A stretch of 64,000 nt of DNA from Streptomyces sp. NRRL F-5126 (lineage in GTDB: Bacteria > Actinomycetota > Actinomycetes > Streptomycetales > Streptomycetaceae), in contig NZ_JOFZ01000005.1 of assembly GCF_000721265.1 (NCBI RefSeq), positions 1 through 64,000 on the forward strand, in the 5' to 3' direction. The position numbers and the translations under genes were made by a program. Shown here piece by piece: positions 1-15,152 of this stretch. A model generated the notes under the pieces. That model was not told where the DNA came from. It searched no databases and saw only the letters and a list, made by a program, of their open reading frames with translations. Position 1 is the first letter of the stretch. Every line of letters begins with the position of its first letter.

Positions 1-39
1 GCAGGGGGGACCCTGTGGGAGAGTAGGACGCCGCCGAAC
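1..39 (+). rRNA. 5S ribosomal RNA, 3' end (partial)
   Basis: The first bases match the 3' third of an actinobacterial 5S rRNA: the loop/stem sequence GGGGGGACCCTGTGGGAGAG is followed by GTAGGACGCCGCCGAAC, the usual 3' terminus. The 5' part lies outside the window. A strong intrinsic terminator follows at 61-88, so this is the end of an rRNA operon. The 3' end at 39 is set by family memory and could be off by a base or two. Confidence 0.85.
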
Positions 40-60
40 AATACGTTGCAGGACCGGGGA

Positions 61-88
61 GGCCCGCACCATCTGGTGCGGGCCTTTT
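61..88 (+). terminator. rRNA operon terminator
   Basis: A perfect 10-bp stem, GGCCCGCACC / GGTGCGGGCC, with an ATCT loop is followed directly by TTTT. It lies about 20 nt after the 5S rRNA 3' end and before the convergent gene whose stop is at 102. Confidence 0.85.
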
Positions 89-101
89 CGCATTTCCCGG
101 A

Positions 102-983
102 TTACTTTTCCACCGCCTGCGCGAGCGCCTCGGCGATCGAGTCCGCGAGCGGGGTCGTCGGGCGCCCGAGGAGACGGGACAGATCGCCGGGAGTGCCCGC
201 CAGCAACCCACGGCTGATCGCCGCGTCCACGTCCACCAGCACCTCAGCGAAGCCCTCGGGCAGGCCGGCGCCGACGAGAGCGGCCTTGTGCTCCGCCGGG
301 GACACCGCACGGTGAACCACCCGCCGGCCGGACTGCCGTGACACCTCGTCGGCGAACTCGTCGAACGCCCACGCCACGTCGCCGCTCAGCTCGTACGCCT
401 TGCCCAGATGGCCGTCCTCACGCAGCACGAGCGCCGCTGCCTCCGCATAGTCCGTTCGCGGCGCCGTGGCGATGCGCGCGCCCTCCGTCGTACTGCCGAT
501 GATCGCGCCGCGCTCCAGGATGCCCGGCAGATCGGCCGTGAAGGACGGCGCGTCCGTGTACCAGCCGTTCCGCAGGAACGTGTACGGCACGGCCGAGTCG
601 AGGATCAGCTGCTCCGTCTCGCGGTGGTCGGCGGCCAGCAGGAAATCCGCGGCCGGGCCGCCGAAGACGCCCGTGTACGCGAGCTGCGCGGCGCCCGCCT
701 CCTTCGCCGCGTCGATCACGGCCGCGTGCTGCCCGGCTCGCCTGCCGATGTCCGTACCGGAGATCAGCAGCACGCGATCGCCCTGCCCGATGACGGGCTT
801 GAAGGATCCCGGGTCGTCGTAGTCCGCGACACGCACCCGCACGCCGGCCGCTGCCAGGTCCTCGGCCTTCCCTTCGCTGCGGGCCACCGCCGTGATGTCG
901 CCGGAAGGCACACCCGCCGCCAGCAGGTCGGCCACGACAAGGCGGCCCAGCTGTCCGGTCGCGCCGGTGATCACGATGCTCAT
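102..983 (-). CDS. NmrA/QorB-like NAD(P)-binding oxidoreductase
   Basis: A 293-residue protein of the atypical SDR, NmrA-like family that includes NADPH:quinone reductase 2 (QorB). The N-terminal Rossmann motif GATGQLG spans residues 7-13, and the interior has the usual YTG and FLRNGWY-type segments. ATG at 983 was chosen because the protein then begins directly with the first beta strand (MSIVITGATG) and an AAAGAGA-like ribosome site lies upstream; the frame stays open further upstream but encodes nothing recognisable. It is divergent from an HxlR regulator, an arrangement common for redox- or electrophile-responsive pairs, so control by that regulator is likely. The substrate is unknown. 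Confidence 0.85.
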   Translation of the reverse strand: MSIVITGATGQLGRLVVADLLAAGVPSGDITAVARSEGKAEDLAAAGVRVRVADYDDPGSFKPVIGQGDRVLLISGTDIGRRAGQHAAVIDAAKEAGAAQLAYTGVFGGPAADFLLAADHRETEQLILDSAVPYTFLRNGWYTDAPSFTADLPGILERGAIIGSTTEGARIATAPRTDYAEAAALVLREDGHLGKAYELSGDVAWAFDEFADEVSRQSGRRVVHRAVSPAEHKAALVGAGLPEGFAEVLVDVDAAISRGLLAGTPGDLSRLLGRPTTPLADSIAEALAQAVEK

Positions 984-1055
984 GTGGTTGGTTCTCTTTC
1001 CGTTCGGTACGTAGTGCGACCCGCCTACCGTATGGGTGGTACCGGAAGATTCGTA

Positions 1056-1080
1056 AGTACCCACTTTGAAGTAAGGTACT
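1056..1080. promoter_or_regulatory. Candidate HxlR operator
   Basis: An imperfect inverted repeat in the divergent intergenic region: left arm AGTACCCACTT, right arm AAGTAAGGTACT, separated by TG. AGTAC/GTACT ends with an A/T-rich centre fit operators I know for actinobacterial HxlR regulators. The right arm also contains AAGG, the only plausible ribosome site for the start at 1084, so binding would block both transcription and the translation start region. Confidence 0.5.
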
Positions 1081-1083
1081 GGC

Positions 1084-1515
1084 ATGAGCGTTGGTGCAAA
1101 GTCCGAGGTCGCACAGTTCCTCGCTGCGGGCGCGCCGCCCTTCGAGGAAGCGCCGAACGTGAACCGGTTCATGTGCCCGTCGCGAGTCGTGCTGGAGCAC
1201 GTCACCAGCCGCTGGGGTGTCCTCGTGCTCGCCGTACTGACGGAGGGGTCGTTCCGGTTCAGTGAGCTGCGGCGCGAGGTCGGCGGCGTGAGCGAGAAGA
1301 TGCTGGCGCAGACGTTGCAGACGCTGGAGCGCGACGGGTTCGTCAACCGGGACGCCAAGCCGGTCATCCCCCCGCACGTGGACTACTCGCTGACGCCGCT
1401 CGGGCGTCAGGCCGCCGATCAGGTGTGGGCGCTCGCGCGGTGGGCGGAGGCGAGCCTCGGGGACGTCGTCGAGGCGCGCGCCGCGTACGACAGGGCCAAG
1501 GAGAAGCAGGCCTGA
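1084..1515 (+). CDS. HxlR-family transcriptional regulator
   Basis: A 143-residue winged-helix protein with the HxlR signature: a single N-terminal cysteine in MCPSR (Cys31), then the recognition region (RFSELRREVGGVSEKMLAQTLQTLERDGF) and the beta-wing ending in DYSLTPLG. In related regulators (HypR, QorR, HxlR) this cysteine senses disulfide, quinone or aldehyde stress. The position next to a quinone-reductase-like gene agrees with that. A palindrome at 1056-1080 is the likely operator. The stop lies 7 bp from the stop of the convergent osaC-like gene. Confidence 0.88.
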   Translation: MSVGAKSEVAQFLAAGAPPFEEAPNVNRFMCPSRVVLEHVTSRWGVLVLAVLTEGSFRFSELRREVGGVSEKMLAQTLQTLERDGFVNRDAKPVIPPHVDYSLTPLGRQAADQVWALARWAEASLGDVVEARAAYDRAKEKQA

Positions 1516-1522
1516 ACCGCCC

Positions 1523-4171
1523 TCACGCCTGCGGTTCCGGGACGCGCAGCGCGAGGATGGCCATGTCGTCCGAGGCCGGCGCGGCGGCGAACCGTTCCAC
1601 CGCGCGCAGGATGCGTGCGGCGACCGCGCCCGCCGTGAGGCCCGTGCAGGTGGCGAGCACCTCGGCCAGGCCGTCGTCGCCGAGCATGCGCGTGCCCTCC
1701 CGCCGCTCGGTGACTCCGTCGGTGACGCAGAGCAGGACGTCGCCGGGGTCGAGCGTGACGGTCTGCTCGTACAGGTCGAGGTCGTCCATCACGCCGAGCA
1801 GGGTCTGCGGCTCGGCGGCCGGGTCGACGGAGCCGTCCTGCCGCAGCCGCAGCGGCAGCGGATGGCCGGCGCAGACGACGTTGAGCAGCGCGCTGCCGTC
1901 CTCCTGGGGGCGCAGCTCGCCGTAGAGCAGCGTGAGGAACCGGCTGCGCGCGCCCTCGTCGAGGATGGCCGCGTTGAGCCGCTCGAGTACCGCAGGGCCG
2001 CCGAGACCCTCCCGGGCCAGCAGGCGCAGCGCGTGGCGTGCGAGGCCCGTGACCGCCGCGGCTTCCGGGCCCGTGCCGCAGACGTCCCCGATGGCGAAGC
2101 CGTAGACGCCGTCCTTGATGGGGAACAGGTCGTAGAAGTCGCCGCCGACCTCGTTGCCCTCGCCCGCGGCCCGGTAGATGACCTCGACCTCGACGCCGGG
2201 GATCACGGGCAACTCGGGCGGCAGGAGGCTGCGCTGGAGTGACTGGCTGATGGCGGTGCGCTCGGAGTACAGGCGCGCGTTGTCGAGGGCGAGTGCCGCC
2301 CTGCGGGACAGGTCCTCGGCGAGTTCGAGGATCTCCTGGCGGAAGTGGTCGTCGGACGGTTTGCCGAGCGTCAGCATGCCGATGACGCGGTTGCGTGCGA
2401 CGAGCGGCAGGACGACCGTCTCCCCGCCGACGGCGGCGGCCGTCGCGAGGGAGGGCCCGACCCCCGAGCCCGCCGCCGACGAGCCGGTCGTGAGCTCCCG
2501 CATGGACGTGCGCAGCGCCGACTGGTGCGCCGCGTCGGCGGGGGCGGTCCACAGCCGGGCGCCCGGGGTGGGGAGCGGCTCCGGTGGGCTGATCTTGGAC
2601 AGCAGCGCCTTCAGGCCGTCGATGCGGTCTTCGTCCTCGTGCAGCACGAAGGACAGCTCGGGCTCGGACGACGTGTCGGCGATCGTGTAGACGGCGCACC
2701 AGGTGGCGAGGGTGGGGACCGTCATCTGCGACATGAGAGCGAGCGTCTGGTTGTGGTCCAGGGTGCCCGCCAGCAGGTCGGACGCCTCCACGAGGAACGA
2801 CAGCGAGCCGCGTCGCAGCCGCTCGAGCTCCCCGAGGCGCGCCGATTCGACGGCGAGCGCGATCCGGTCGGCCGCGAACTGGAGTCGCAGCGCCTGCTCG
2901 TTGGAGTAGCGGCCCGGCGCCTCGGCGGCCACGCCGAGCGAACCGGTGAGGCGGCCCTCGACCTTGAGGGGGACGGTCACGACGGAACGCATGCCGGTGC
3001 CCGTGAGGAGGGGTACGGCGCCGGGCAGGGCGGCGAGGTCGTCGTGGACGGCGGGCAGGCGGGCCGAGCCGTACCGTCCGGCGCCGGCTTCGACGGGCAC
3101 GCGCGCGAACCGCTGGCGCGCGGAGGGCAGTCCCGTGGTGGCGCGCACCTCGAGTTCCGTCTCGTCGTCGGTGGCGAGCAGGAGGAATGCCGCGTCGCCC
3201 TCGAGCATGTCGCGCGAGCGTTCCACGGTGCGCTGCAGGAGGCCGTCGAGGTCGTCGGGGGCGGGCGAGCCGATGAAGACCTCGAACGGGTCGGCGGTGC
3301 GGTTCTCGCCGCTCGCCTCCTTGGCGGCCTGGCGCGGCGGGGTCTGGATGACGGCGCGCTCGTAGTCGCGTACGAGCAGGCAGACGGTGGACGGCTCGCC
3401 CTGGGTGTCGCGCACGCGCAGGTGGGAGGCGTACACGGGGATGACTCTGCCGTCGGCGTTCCTGATGCCGTAGCTGCCCTCCCAGCGAGACAGCCGCAGG
3501 GCCTCGACGATTCCCATGCTCGTGCCGGGGGTGTGCGGCCAGGCCGCGAGGTCGGAGAGCGGCTTGCCGACGGTCTGCTCCGCGGTGTAGCCGAAGAGTG
3601 CCTCTGCGTCCTCGTTCCAGCCCTCGACGATGGCCGACTCGTCGACCTGGACGACCGCGACGCGTACCCGGTCGTCGGCGGTGGGCAGCAGCGCTGTGGG
3701 CAGCAGGGGGCCGGCGGAGCGGGTGCCGACGGGCCGTTCCGGCATGTCCAGCTGGAACCAGACCTGCTTGTACGAGGGGGTGTACTCGACGCCCCAGCGG
3801 GAGGCCAGCGCGGCGCACAGCAGCAGCCCCCTGCCGTGCTCGCTGTCCAGGTTGCCGATCGCATGGCCCGTGGCCTGCACGGGCACCTCGCGCTCCGGGT
3901 AGCGGTCGGCGACCTCGACCCGCACGCCCTGCTCCGTGCGCAGGCAGCGCACGTCGGCCGCCGTGCCCGCGTGGATGACGGCGTTGGTGACGAGTTCGCT
4001 GGTCAGGACTACCGCGTCGTCGACGACATCGGAGCAGCCCCAGCCCTGGAGCGTGTCGCGCACGAAGGCCCGCGCGGCCGCGACGGACCGGCCTTCGGGG
4101 TCGAAGGTGGCAGCCGCCCGCGCGGTGATCACAGAACTCCTCGTACGCGTTTGCACGTCAGGCTCCGCCAT
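1523..4171 (-). CDS. osaC: OsaC-like multidomain SigB modulator (RsbW-like ATPase, PAS, GAF, PP2C phosphatase)
   Basis: An 882-residue cytoplasmic regulator. Domains in order: RsbW-like GHKL ATPase (about 25-145, N-box ELVTNAVIHA with Glu59/Asn63, G-box HGRGLLL); PAS (about 165-265); two GAF-like regions (about 295-640); C-terminal SpoIIE-type PP2C phosphatase (about 655-880, metal motif GGDFYD near 675 and SDDMAIL near the end). This order matches S. coelicolor OsaC, which damps SigB activity after osmotic shock. It is divergent from osaA, as in S. coelicolor. A SigB-type promoter sits just upstream (4193-4218), giving a feedback loop. The ATG at 4171 lies about 15 nt after the predicted transcript start. 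Confidence 0.85.
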   Translation of the reverse strand: MAEPDVQTRTRSSVITARAAATFDPEGRSVAAARAFVRDTLQGWGCSDVVDDAVVLTSELVTNAVIHAGTAADVRCLRTEQGVRVEVADRYPEREVPVQATGHAIGNLDSEHGRGLLLCAALASRWGVEYTPSYKQVWFQLDMPERPVGTRSAGPLLPTALLPTADDRVRVAVVQVDESAIVEGWNEDAEALFGYTAEQTVGKPLSDLAAWPHTPGTSMGIVEALRLSRWEGSYGIRNADGRVIPVYASHLRVRDTQGEPSTVCLLVRDYERAVIQTPPRQAAKEASGENRTADPFEVFIGSPAPDDLDGLLQRTVERSRDMLEGDAAFLLLATDDETELEVRATTGLPSARQRFARVPVEAGAGRYGSARLPAVHDDLAALPGAVPLLTGTGMRSVVTVPLKVEGRLTGSLGVAAEAPGRYSNEQALRLQFAADRIALAVESARLGELERLRRGSLSFLVEASDLLAGTLDHNQTLALMSQMTVPTLATWCAVYTIADTSSEPELSFVLHEDEDRIDGLKALLSKISPPEPLPTPGARLWTAPADAAHQSALRTSMRELTTGSSAAGSGVGPSLATAAAVGGETVVLPLVARNRVIGMLTLGKPSDDHFRQEILELAEDLSRRAALALDNARLYSERTAISQSLQRSLLPPELPVIPGVEVEVIYRAAGEGNEVGGDFYDLFPIKDGVYGFAIGDVCGTGPEAAAVTGLARHALRLLAREGLGGPAVLERLNAAILDEGARSRFLTLLYGELRPQEDGSALLNVVCAGHPLPLRLRQDGSVDPAAEPQTLLGVMDDLDLYEQTVTLDPGDVLLCVTDGVTERREGTRMLGDDGLAEVLATCTGLTAGAVAARILRAVERFAAAPASDDMAILALRVPEPQA

Positions 4172-4192
4172 GAAACGGCCCCGCCCCTCCCG

Positions 4193-4218
4193 CTACCCGG
4201 TCGTAGTACTCGTCACAC
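4193..4218 (-). promoter_or_regulatory. SigB-type promoter of osaC
   Basis: On the minus strand GTGT (4218-4215), a 16-nt spacer and GGGTAG (4198-4193) fit the SigB consensus GNNT-N14-16-GGGTAC/T with one mismatch at the last base. The site is about 20 nt upstream of the osaC start. SigB control of osaC is reported in S. coelicolor as I remember it. Confidence 0.6.
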
Positions 4219-4452
4219 CGCCCCTTGCCGGGCGGACCGGGACGGGTGGACAGCCGCCGCCAAGGTTACTTACCTTCGCTGCCTTGGTGGATGCCGGTCC
4301 GCCCGGATTCCGTCCTTCGGGGACGTGGCGCGGGATGCGACGCTGAAGGAAGCTGCCGAACTGTTATCGCCTGGTTCCAGCATGGTGAAACACTGGGCAG
4401 GCTTCCGGTGAGAGACCGGACAAGTACGGTCGACCCCTGTGGGAGGGACACG

Positions 4453-9990
<5,538 letters not shown>

Positions 9991-10286
9991 GCCGCGGCGC
10001 CGCCCGGGAGGCTCCCGCCGGGGGCGCCCGGGGCCGTGGCGCGGGGGGTGTGGCACGGTGTGTGTGACAGAGGTGCCGGGAACGTTCCACGATCTCGCCG
10101 CGTTACATGTTAGTGCGCCGTGACATAGCGGTGACAGGGTGTGGCGACAGGCGGGGTGCGGCTACCATGACCGGCACAAGGACGGACGGCGCACGGGTGC
10201 CTTCCTCTGGTGGGGAGCGCGGTCCAGGACCGCGAGCCGGTGCCGGGGAGCGGCCGTCGCCGGGGCGAGGAGGAGGGCGGGTGGCC

Positions 10287-10958
10287 ATGGTGCAGAAGGC
10301 CAAGATCCTCCTGGTCGATGACCGGCCGGAGAATCTGCTCGCGCTGGAGGCGATCCTCTCCGCGCTCGATCAGACACTGGTGAGGGCATCGTCAGGGGAG
10401 GAAGCACTCAAGGCGCTTCTGACGGATGATTTCGCGGTCATTCTGCTGGATGTCCAGATGCCGGGGATGGACGGGTTCGAGACGGCGGCGCACATCAAGC
10501 GCCGTGAACGCACCCGCGACATCCCGATCATCTTCCTCACGGCCATCAACCACGGCCCCCACCACACGTTCCGCGGCTACGCGGCGGGCGCGGTCGACTA
10601 CATCTCCAAGCCGTTCGACCCCTGGGTGCTGCGGGCGAAGGTGTCCGTCTTCGTCGAGCTGTACATGAAGAACTGCCAGCTCAAGGAGCAGGCCGAGCTG
10701 TTGCGGCTGCAACTGGCAGGTGTCGGCGAGGCGGCCGGGGAGCCCGCCGGGCTGCTTTCCGAACTGTCCGCGCGTCTGGCGGCGGTCGAGGAGCAGGCCG
10801 AGGCGCTGTCCAAGCAGCTCGACGACGACGCGGCGGACGCGTCGGCTGTCGCCACCGCCGCGCACCTGGAGCGCAAACTCACCGCGCTGCGCCGCGCGCT
10901 GGACGCGCTCGGCCCCGGCAGCGACGGGTCGGCGCCGATGTTCCCGCCGCAGCGCTGA
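10287..10958 (+). CDS. osaB: OsaB-like response regulator with coiled-coil output
   Basis: A 223-residue protein. The receiver domain occupies residues 1-125 (ILLVDDRPENLLALE at the acidic pocket, ILLDVQMPGMDG with the phospho-acceptor Asp, FLTA, and Lys in YISKPF). The rest is Glu/Leu-rich predicted coiled coil (about 125-210) and there is no DNA-binding domain. This matches S. coelicolor OsaB, partner of OsaA and needed for aerial growth at high osmolarity. ATG at 10287 has GGAGGG 9 nt upstream; an in-frame GTG at 10281 is the alternative. The 296-bp gap after osaA holds GC-rich inverted repeats right after the osaA stop and a perfect palindrome GGAACGTTCC at 10079-10088, so osaB probably has its own promoter. 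Confidence 0.87.
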   Translation: MVQKAKILLVDDRPENLLALEAILSALDQTLVRASSGEEALKALLTDDFAVILLDVQMPGMDGFETAAHIKRRERTRDIPIIFLTAINHGPHHTFRGYAAGAVDYISKPFDPWVLRAKVSVFVELYMKNCQLKEQAELLRLQLAGVGEAAGEPAGLLSELSARLAAVEEQAEALSKQLDDDAADASAVATAAHLERKLTALRRALDALGPGSDGSAPMFPPQR

Positions 10959-11072
10959 CGCGCCACCGCGGACGTCCAGGCGCCGTTGACGGGGCATCAG
11001 CGCCCGCCGCGTCAGGTCTCGACACGAACGGGTGAAGCAGTGGCCACAGGTGTCCCCGGCGCTTCGTCCCGG

Positions 11073-11078
11073 TAACCT
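11073..11078 (+). promoter_or_regulatory. -10 element for a leaderless ftsK mRNA
   Basis: TAACCT (TAnnnT) lies exactly 7 nt before the ATG at 11086, and no ribosome-binding sequence precedes the start. This spacing predicts transcription from the A of the start codon. Confidence 0.5.
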
Positions 11079-11085
11079 CACCACC

Positions 11086-13980
11086 ATGGCCTCACGTACG
11101 TCCGGCAAGGGTTCTCAGGGAGCGGCGGGCACCGCGAAGCCGCGCGCCGCCCGGACGACCGGCGCGGCGAAGAAGGCCGCCGCCCCGCCGGCGAGGAAGG
11201 CCGCACAGAAGCCGGCCCCCGCGAAGAAGGCGGCAGCCAAGAAGGCCCCGGCGAAGAAGGCGCCCGCCAAGAAGGCCGCGGCCAAACCGGCCCCGAGGCC
11301 CGCGCCGTCGCCCACCGGCGGGGTCTACCGCCTCGTCAAGGCCGTATGGCTGGGGACCGCGCACGGCCTGGGTGGCGCGATGCGGGGCATAGGGCGCGGC
11401 GCCAAGGGCCTCGATCCCGCGCACCGCAAGGACGGCATCGGCCTGCTGCTGCTCGCGCTCGCGCTGATCGTCGCGGCCGGCACCTGGTCCAACCTCCAGG
11501 GCCCCGTGGGCGACCTCGTCACCATGCTCATCACCGGCGCGTTCGGCCGCCTCGACCTGCTCGTGCCGATACTGCTCGGCGCGATCGCCGTACGGCTGAT
11601 CCTCTATCCGCAGCGGCCCGAGGCGAACGGGCGCATCGTCATCGGCCTGTCCGCCCTCGTCCTCGGCGTGCTCGGGCTCGTCCACATCGCCTGCGGGGCG
11701 CCGGGCCGCACCGCAGGCATGCAGGCCATGCGGGACGCGGGAGGGCTCATCGGGTGGGCGGTGTCCGAACCGCTGATCTTCGCGATGGGCACCGCGCTCG
11801 CCGTGCCCGTGCTCCTCCTGCTGACGGTCTTCGGGCTGCTCGTCGTCACGGCGACCCCGGTCAACGCCATCCCGCAGCGGCTCAGGCTGCTCGGCATCCG
11901 GCTGCGCGTCATCGCCCCGACCGACGAGGAGGCCGCCGAACTCGCCGGGGAATACGCCGGGCACGACGGCGACGACGGTGACGGCGCGCCCTACGACGAA
12001 CCGTGGCGTGACACACCGTCGCCCGCTGTCCGGAGCAGGCGCGGTGGGGCGTCCCGGAGCGGCGGCGACGCCGTCTTCGACCACGACCGGGCCGAGGCCG
12101 ACGCGTTCGCCAAGCGGAAGAAGCCGCGCAGGCCGTCCTCCGAGCCGCAGTTCGGACGCCACATGGACCCGGTCGACGTGGCTGCGGCCGCCGCCGCGGC
12201 CCTGGACGGCGCCGTGCTCAACGGCATGCCGCCCTCCCCGCTGGTCGCCGACCTCACCCAGGGCGTGACCGGAGGCGTGCGCCGCCCCGAGGCGGAGGAC
12301 GGCGCGGACGCCACGGACACCGAGCGCTCCACCTCCGTGCCGGGCGCCCGAGGCGCTGCCACCAAGGCCTCCGAGACGCCCTCGGAAGCCGAGAGCAACC
12401 CGCCGGCCGGCGGCAAGCCGCGCCCCGGAGCCTTCGCCGACCTGACCAAGCCCTCGCCTGAACCGGCGGGCGGGCTGCCGCCGCGCGCCGAGCAGCTCCA
12501 GCTCGCGGGCGACGTGACCTATTCGCTCCCGTCGATAGACCTGCTGGAGCGCGGGGGTCCGGGCAAGACGCGCACCGCGGCGAACGACGCCGTCGCCCAG
12601 TCGCTGACGACGGTCTTCACGGAGTTCAAGGTCGACGCGGCGGTGACCGGCTTCACCCGCGGCCCGACCGTCACGCGCTACGAGGTCGAACTCGGCAAGG
12701 CGGTGAAGGTCGAGCGCATCACCGCGCTCGCCAAGAACATCGCCTACGCGGTCGCCAGCCCCGACGTGCGGATCATCTCCCCGATCCCCGGCAAGTCCGC
12801 CGTCGGCATCGAGATCCCCAACACCGACCGGGAGATGGTCAACCTCGGCGACGTGCTCAGGCTCGCGGGCGACGACGACGCCGATCCGATGCTGGTGGCC
12901 TTCGGCAAGGACGTCGAGGGCGGCTACGTCATGCACAGCCTGGCGAAGATGCCCCACATGCTCGTCGCGGGTGCCACAGGATCCGGCAAGTCCTCCTGCA
13001 TCAACTGCCTCATCACCTCGGTCATGATGCGGGCCACGCCGGAGGACGTGCGGCTCGTGCTGGTCGACCCCAAGCGCGTCGAGCTCACCGCCTACGAGGG
13101 CATCCCGCACCTGATCACCCCGATCATCACCAACCCCAAGCGCGCCGCCGAGGCCCTCCAGTGGGTGGTGCGCGAGATGGATCTGCGCTACGACGACCTC
13201 GCCGCGTTCGGCTTCCGCCACATCGACGACTTCAACCGGGCCGTGCGCGACGGCAAGGTCAAGCTGCCCGAGGGCAGCGAGCGCGAGCTCCAGCCGTACC
13301 CCTACCTGCTGGTGATCGTGGACGAGCTCGCCGACCTGATGATGGTCGCGCCGCGCGACGTCGAGGACGCGATCGTCCGCATCACCCAGCTGGCGCGCGC
13401 GGCCGGCATCCACCTGGTGCTCGCCACCCAGCGGCCGTCCGTGGACGTCGTCACCGGCCTGATCAAGGCGAACGTCCCCTCACGGCTGGCGTTCGCGACC
13501 TCCTCGCTCGCCGACAGCCGCGTCATCCTCGACCAGCCGGGCGCGGAGAAGCTCATCGGCAAGGGCGACGGCCTGTTCCTGCCGATGGGCGCGAACAAGC
13601 CCACGCGGCTCCAGGGCGCCTTCGTCACCGAGGAGGAGATCGGCGCCGTCGTCCAGCACTGCAAGGACCAGATGGCGCCCGTCTTCCGCGAGGACGTGGT
13701 CGTCGGCACGCAGAAGAAGAAGGAGATCGACGAGGACATCGGCGACGACCTCGACCTGCTGTGCCAGGCGGCCGAGCTGGTCGTCTCCACCCAGTTCGGC
13801 TCCACGTCGATGCTGCAGCGCAAGCTGCGCGTCGGGTTCGCGAAGGCGGGCCGTCTCATGGACCTCATGGAGTCCAGGAACATCGTCGGGCCGAGCGAGG
13901 GGTCCAAGGCGCGTGACGTTCTTGTGAAGGCCGACGAGCTCGACGGTGTGCTGTCGGTCATCCGGGGGGAGTCTTCCTAG
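11086..13980 (+). CDS. ftsK: DNA translocase FtsK
   Basis: A 964-residue septal DNA pump that clears chromosomes at sporulation septa. Residues 1-75 are Lys/Ala/Pro-rich with repeated KKAPAKKA blocks, like the tail of an actinobacterial histone-H1-like protein. Four hydrophobic segments follow (about 120-270), then an acidic/Pro linker, then the RecA-fold motor with Walker A GATGSGKS (Lys635), Walker B ([13 protein letters not shown]) and LATQRPS, and the C-terminal gamma winged helix (about 890-955). ATG at 11086 was chosen for the 7-nt spacing to a -10 box. A more upstream GTG at 11032 is in frame but has no supporting signal. Position after osaB matches S. coelicolor SCO5750. Confidence 0.93.
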   Translation: MASRTSGKGSQGAAGTAKPRAARTTGAAKKAAAPPARKAAQKPAPAKKAAAKKAPAKKAPAKKAAAKPAPRPAPSPTGGVYRLVKAVWLGTAHGLGGAMRGIGRGAKGLDPAHRKDGIGLLLLALALIVAAGTWSNLQGPVGDLVTMLITGAFGRLDLLVPILLGAIAVRLILYPQRPEANGRIVIGLSALVLGVLGLVHIACGAPGRTAGMQAMRDAGGLIGWAVSEPLIFAMGTALAVPVLLLLTVFGLLVVTATPVNAIPQRLRLLGIRLRVIAPTDEEAAELAGEYAGHDGDDGDGAPYDEPWRDTPSPAVRSRRGGASRSGGDAVFDHDRAEADAFAKRKKPRRPSSEPQFGRHMDPVDVAAAAAAALDGAVLNGMPPSPLVADLTQGVTGGVRRPEAEDGADATDTERSTSVPGARGAATKASETPSEAESNPPAGGKPRPGAFADLTKPSPEPAGGLPPRAEQLQLAGDVTYSLPSIDLLERGGPGKTRTAANDAVAQSLTTVFTEFKVDAAVTGFTRGPTVTRYEVELGKAVKVERITALAKNIAYAVASPDVRIISPIPGKSAVGIEIPNTDREMVNLGDVLRLAGDDDADPMLVAFGKDVEGGYVMHSLAKMPHMLVAGATGSGKSSCINCLITSVMMRATPEDVRLVLVDPKRVELTAYEGIPHLITPIITNPKRAAEALQWVVREMDLRYDDLAAFGFRHIDDFNRAVRDGKVKLPEGSERELQPYPYLLVIVDELADLMMVAPRDVEDAIVRITQLARAAGIHLVLATQRPSVDVVTGLIKANVPSRLAFATSSLADSRVILDQPGAEKLIGKGDGLFLPMGANKPTRLQGAFVTEEEIGAVVQHCKDQMAPVFREDVVVGTQKKKEIDEDIGDDLDLLCQAAELVVSTQFGSTSMLQRKLRVGFAKAGRLMDLMESRNIVGPSEGSKARDVLVKADELDGVLSVIRGESS

Positions 13981-14102
13981 AGACAAGTGGCGGGGCAACC
14001 CTTTTCCGCGGCCGTACGTCAAGGTGGGAGAGAGGGCGCACCGAGCCCTCCCGATCCCGCGCCGTCGTCCCGTTGCGGCGGCGTACAAGTGTGTCCTCCC
14101 GC

Positions 14103-14133
14103 TTGCCCCACCCTTTCGCACCACCCCTAGACT
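14103..14133 (+). promoter_or_regulatory. Vegetative-type promoter before the RodZ-like gene
   Basis: TTGCCC at 14103-14108 and TAGACT at 14128-14133, spacer 19 nt (slightly long), about 40 nt upstream of the GTG at 14174. TAGACT is a classic streptomycete HrdB -10. Confidence 0.45.
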
Positions 14134-14173
14134 GAGCGTCCAGCAGGTGGCTGCACGCTCGAAAGGCGCACCC

Positions 14174-15043
14174 GTGTCCATCGGCAACTCATCTGACGGC
14201 AGTTCACCGGAAGACGACCCGAACGCTCCGCACCCCGCGTCCGAGGACCGCGTCCCGATCGGCCTGGCCCTGAGGCGGGCGCGGATCGCGGCCGGCCTGA
14301 CGATCGAGGGCGTGAGCGCCGCCACCCGTGTCCGCGTCCCGATCGTGCACGCGATCGAGAACGACGACTTCACCCGCTCGGGCGGCGACGTGTACGCCCG
14401 AGGGCACATCAGGATGATCGCGCACGAGGTCGGGATCGACCCGGGCCCGCTCGTCGAGCAGTTCGACACCGAGCACGGTGGGCGGCCCGCCACGACCGCC
14501 ACTCCGGCCGCGCCGCTCTTCGAGGCCGAGCGGATCAGGCCGGAGCGGCGCAGGCCCAACTGGACGGCGGCCATGGTCGCCGCGATCGTCGCCGTGGCCG
14601 GCTTCGTCGGCTTCACCGCCTTCCACAGCAGCGGCTCGGACGGCTCGTCGAAGGACACGGCCGCCACCGAGGCAGGTGGCCCGTCCGCCTCCGCGTCGAG
14701 TCCGAGTCCCACCCACTCGAAGAAGGGGACGACGGCGCCCGACCCCGCCGCCTCGGACAGCGCCATCGCCGCCGCGCCCCGCGACAAGGTGACGGTGAAG
14801 CTGTCCGCCGTGGACGCGAAGAGCTGGATCTCCGCGAAGGCGCACAACGGCAAGCTGCTCTTCGACGGCATCCTCGACAAGGGCCAGTCCAAGACGTTCC
14901 AGGACGACAAGCGCGTCGACCTCATCCTCGGCAACGCGGGCGCCATAGAGCTCTACGTCAACGGCAAGAAGGTCGACGACCAGTTCCGCTCCGGCCAGGT
15001 CGAACGCCTCTCCTACACGCAGGGCGACCCGTCGGTCGGCTGA
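14174..15043 (+). CDS. RodZ-like helix-turn-helix membrane protein
   Basis: A 289-residue protein. The N-terminal HTH_25 domain (about 30-100, [29 protein letters not shown]) is followed by one transmembrane helix (about 135-157), a Ser/Thr/Pro linker and a C-terminal beta domain (DUF4115, about 200-285). In rod bacteria RodZ links MreB to the envelope. In Streptomyces the orthologue is poorly studied and the organism grows by tip extension, so MreB linkage is an inference. GTG at 14174 is preceded by GAAAGG with 7-nt spacing. It lies between ftsK and rimO as in S. coelicolor (SCO5751). Confidence 0.82.
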   Translation: MSIGNSSDGSSPEDDPNAPHPASEDRVPIGLALRRARIAAGLTIEGVSAATRVRVPIVHAIENDDFTRSGGDVYARGHIRMIAHEVGIDPGPLVEQFDTEHGGRPATTATPAAPLFEAERIRPERRRPNWTAAMVAAIVAVAGFVGFTAFHSSGSDGSSKDTAATEAGGPSASASSPSPTHSKKGTTAPDPAASDSAIAAAPRDKVTVKLSAVDAKSWISAKAHNGKLLFDGILDKGQSKTFQDDKRVDLILGNAGAIELYVNGKKVDDQFRSGQVERLSYTQGDPSVG

Positions 15044-15139
15044 GAAGCCCTCCGTCCGCGCCGTGCGGGGGATCCGGCGCCGCGCGGGGCCCCGGCGCCG
15101 CCGGCACCCCTGCGCGAGCTGGGCGGCGCCCGGACAACG

Positions 15140-15145
15140 TAGTCT
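15140..15145 (+). promoter_or_regulatory. -10 element for a leaderless rimO mRNA
   Basis: TAGTCT lies 7 nt upstream of the ATG at 15153 and there is no ribosome site, so the rimO-pgsA-cinA transcript probably starts at the start codon. Confidence 0.5.
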
Positions 15146-15152
15146 TGAGCCC

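Noticed and set aside
4260..4287. Small inverted repeats AAGGT/ACCTT and CCAAGG/CCTTGG between osaC and osaA
   Set aside because: The arms are only 5-6 bp and fit no known operator or promoter; recorded but not annotated.
10079..10088. Perfect palindrome GGAACGTTCC upstream of osaB as an SOS box
   Set aside because: It has no 4-nt spacer between GAAC and GTTC, so it is not a LexA site; a 10-bp palindrome alone is weak evidence for another regulator.
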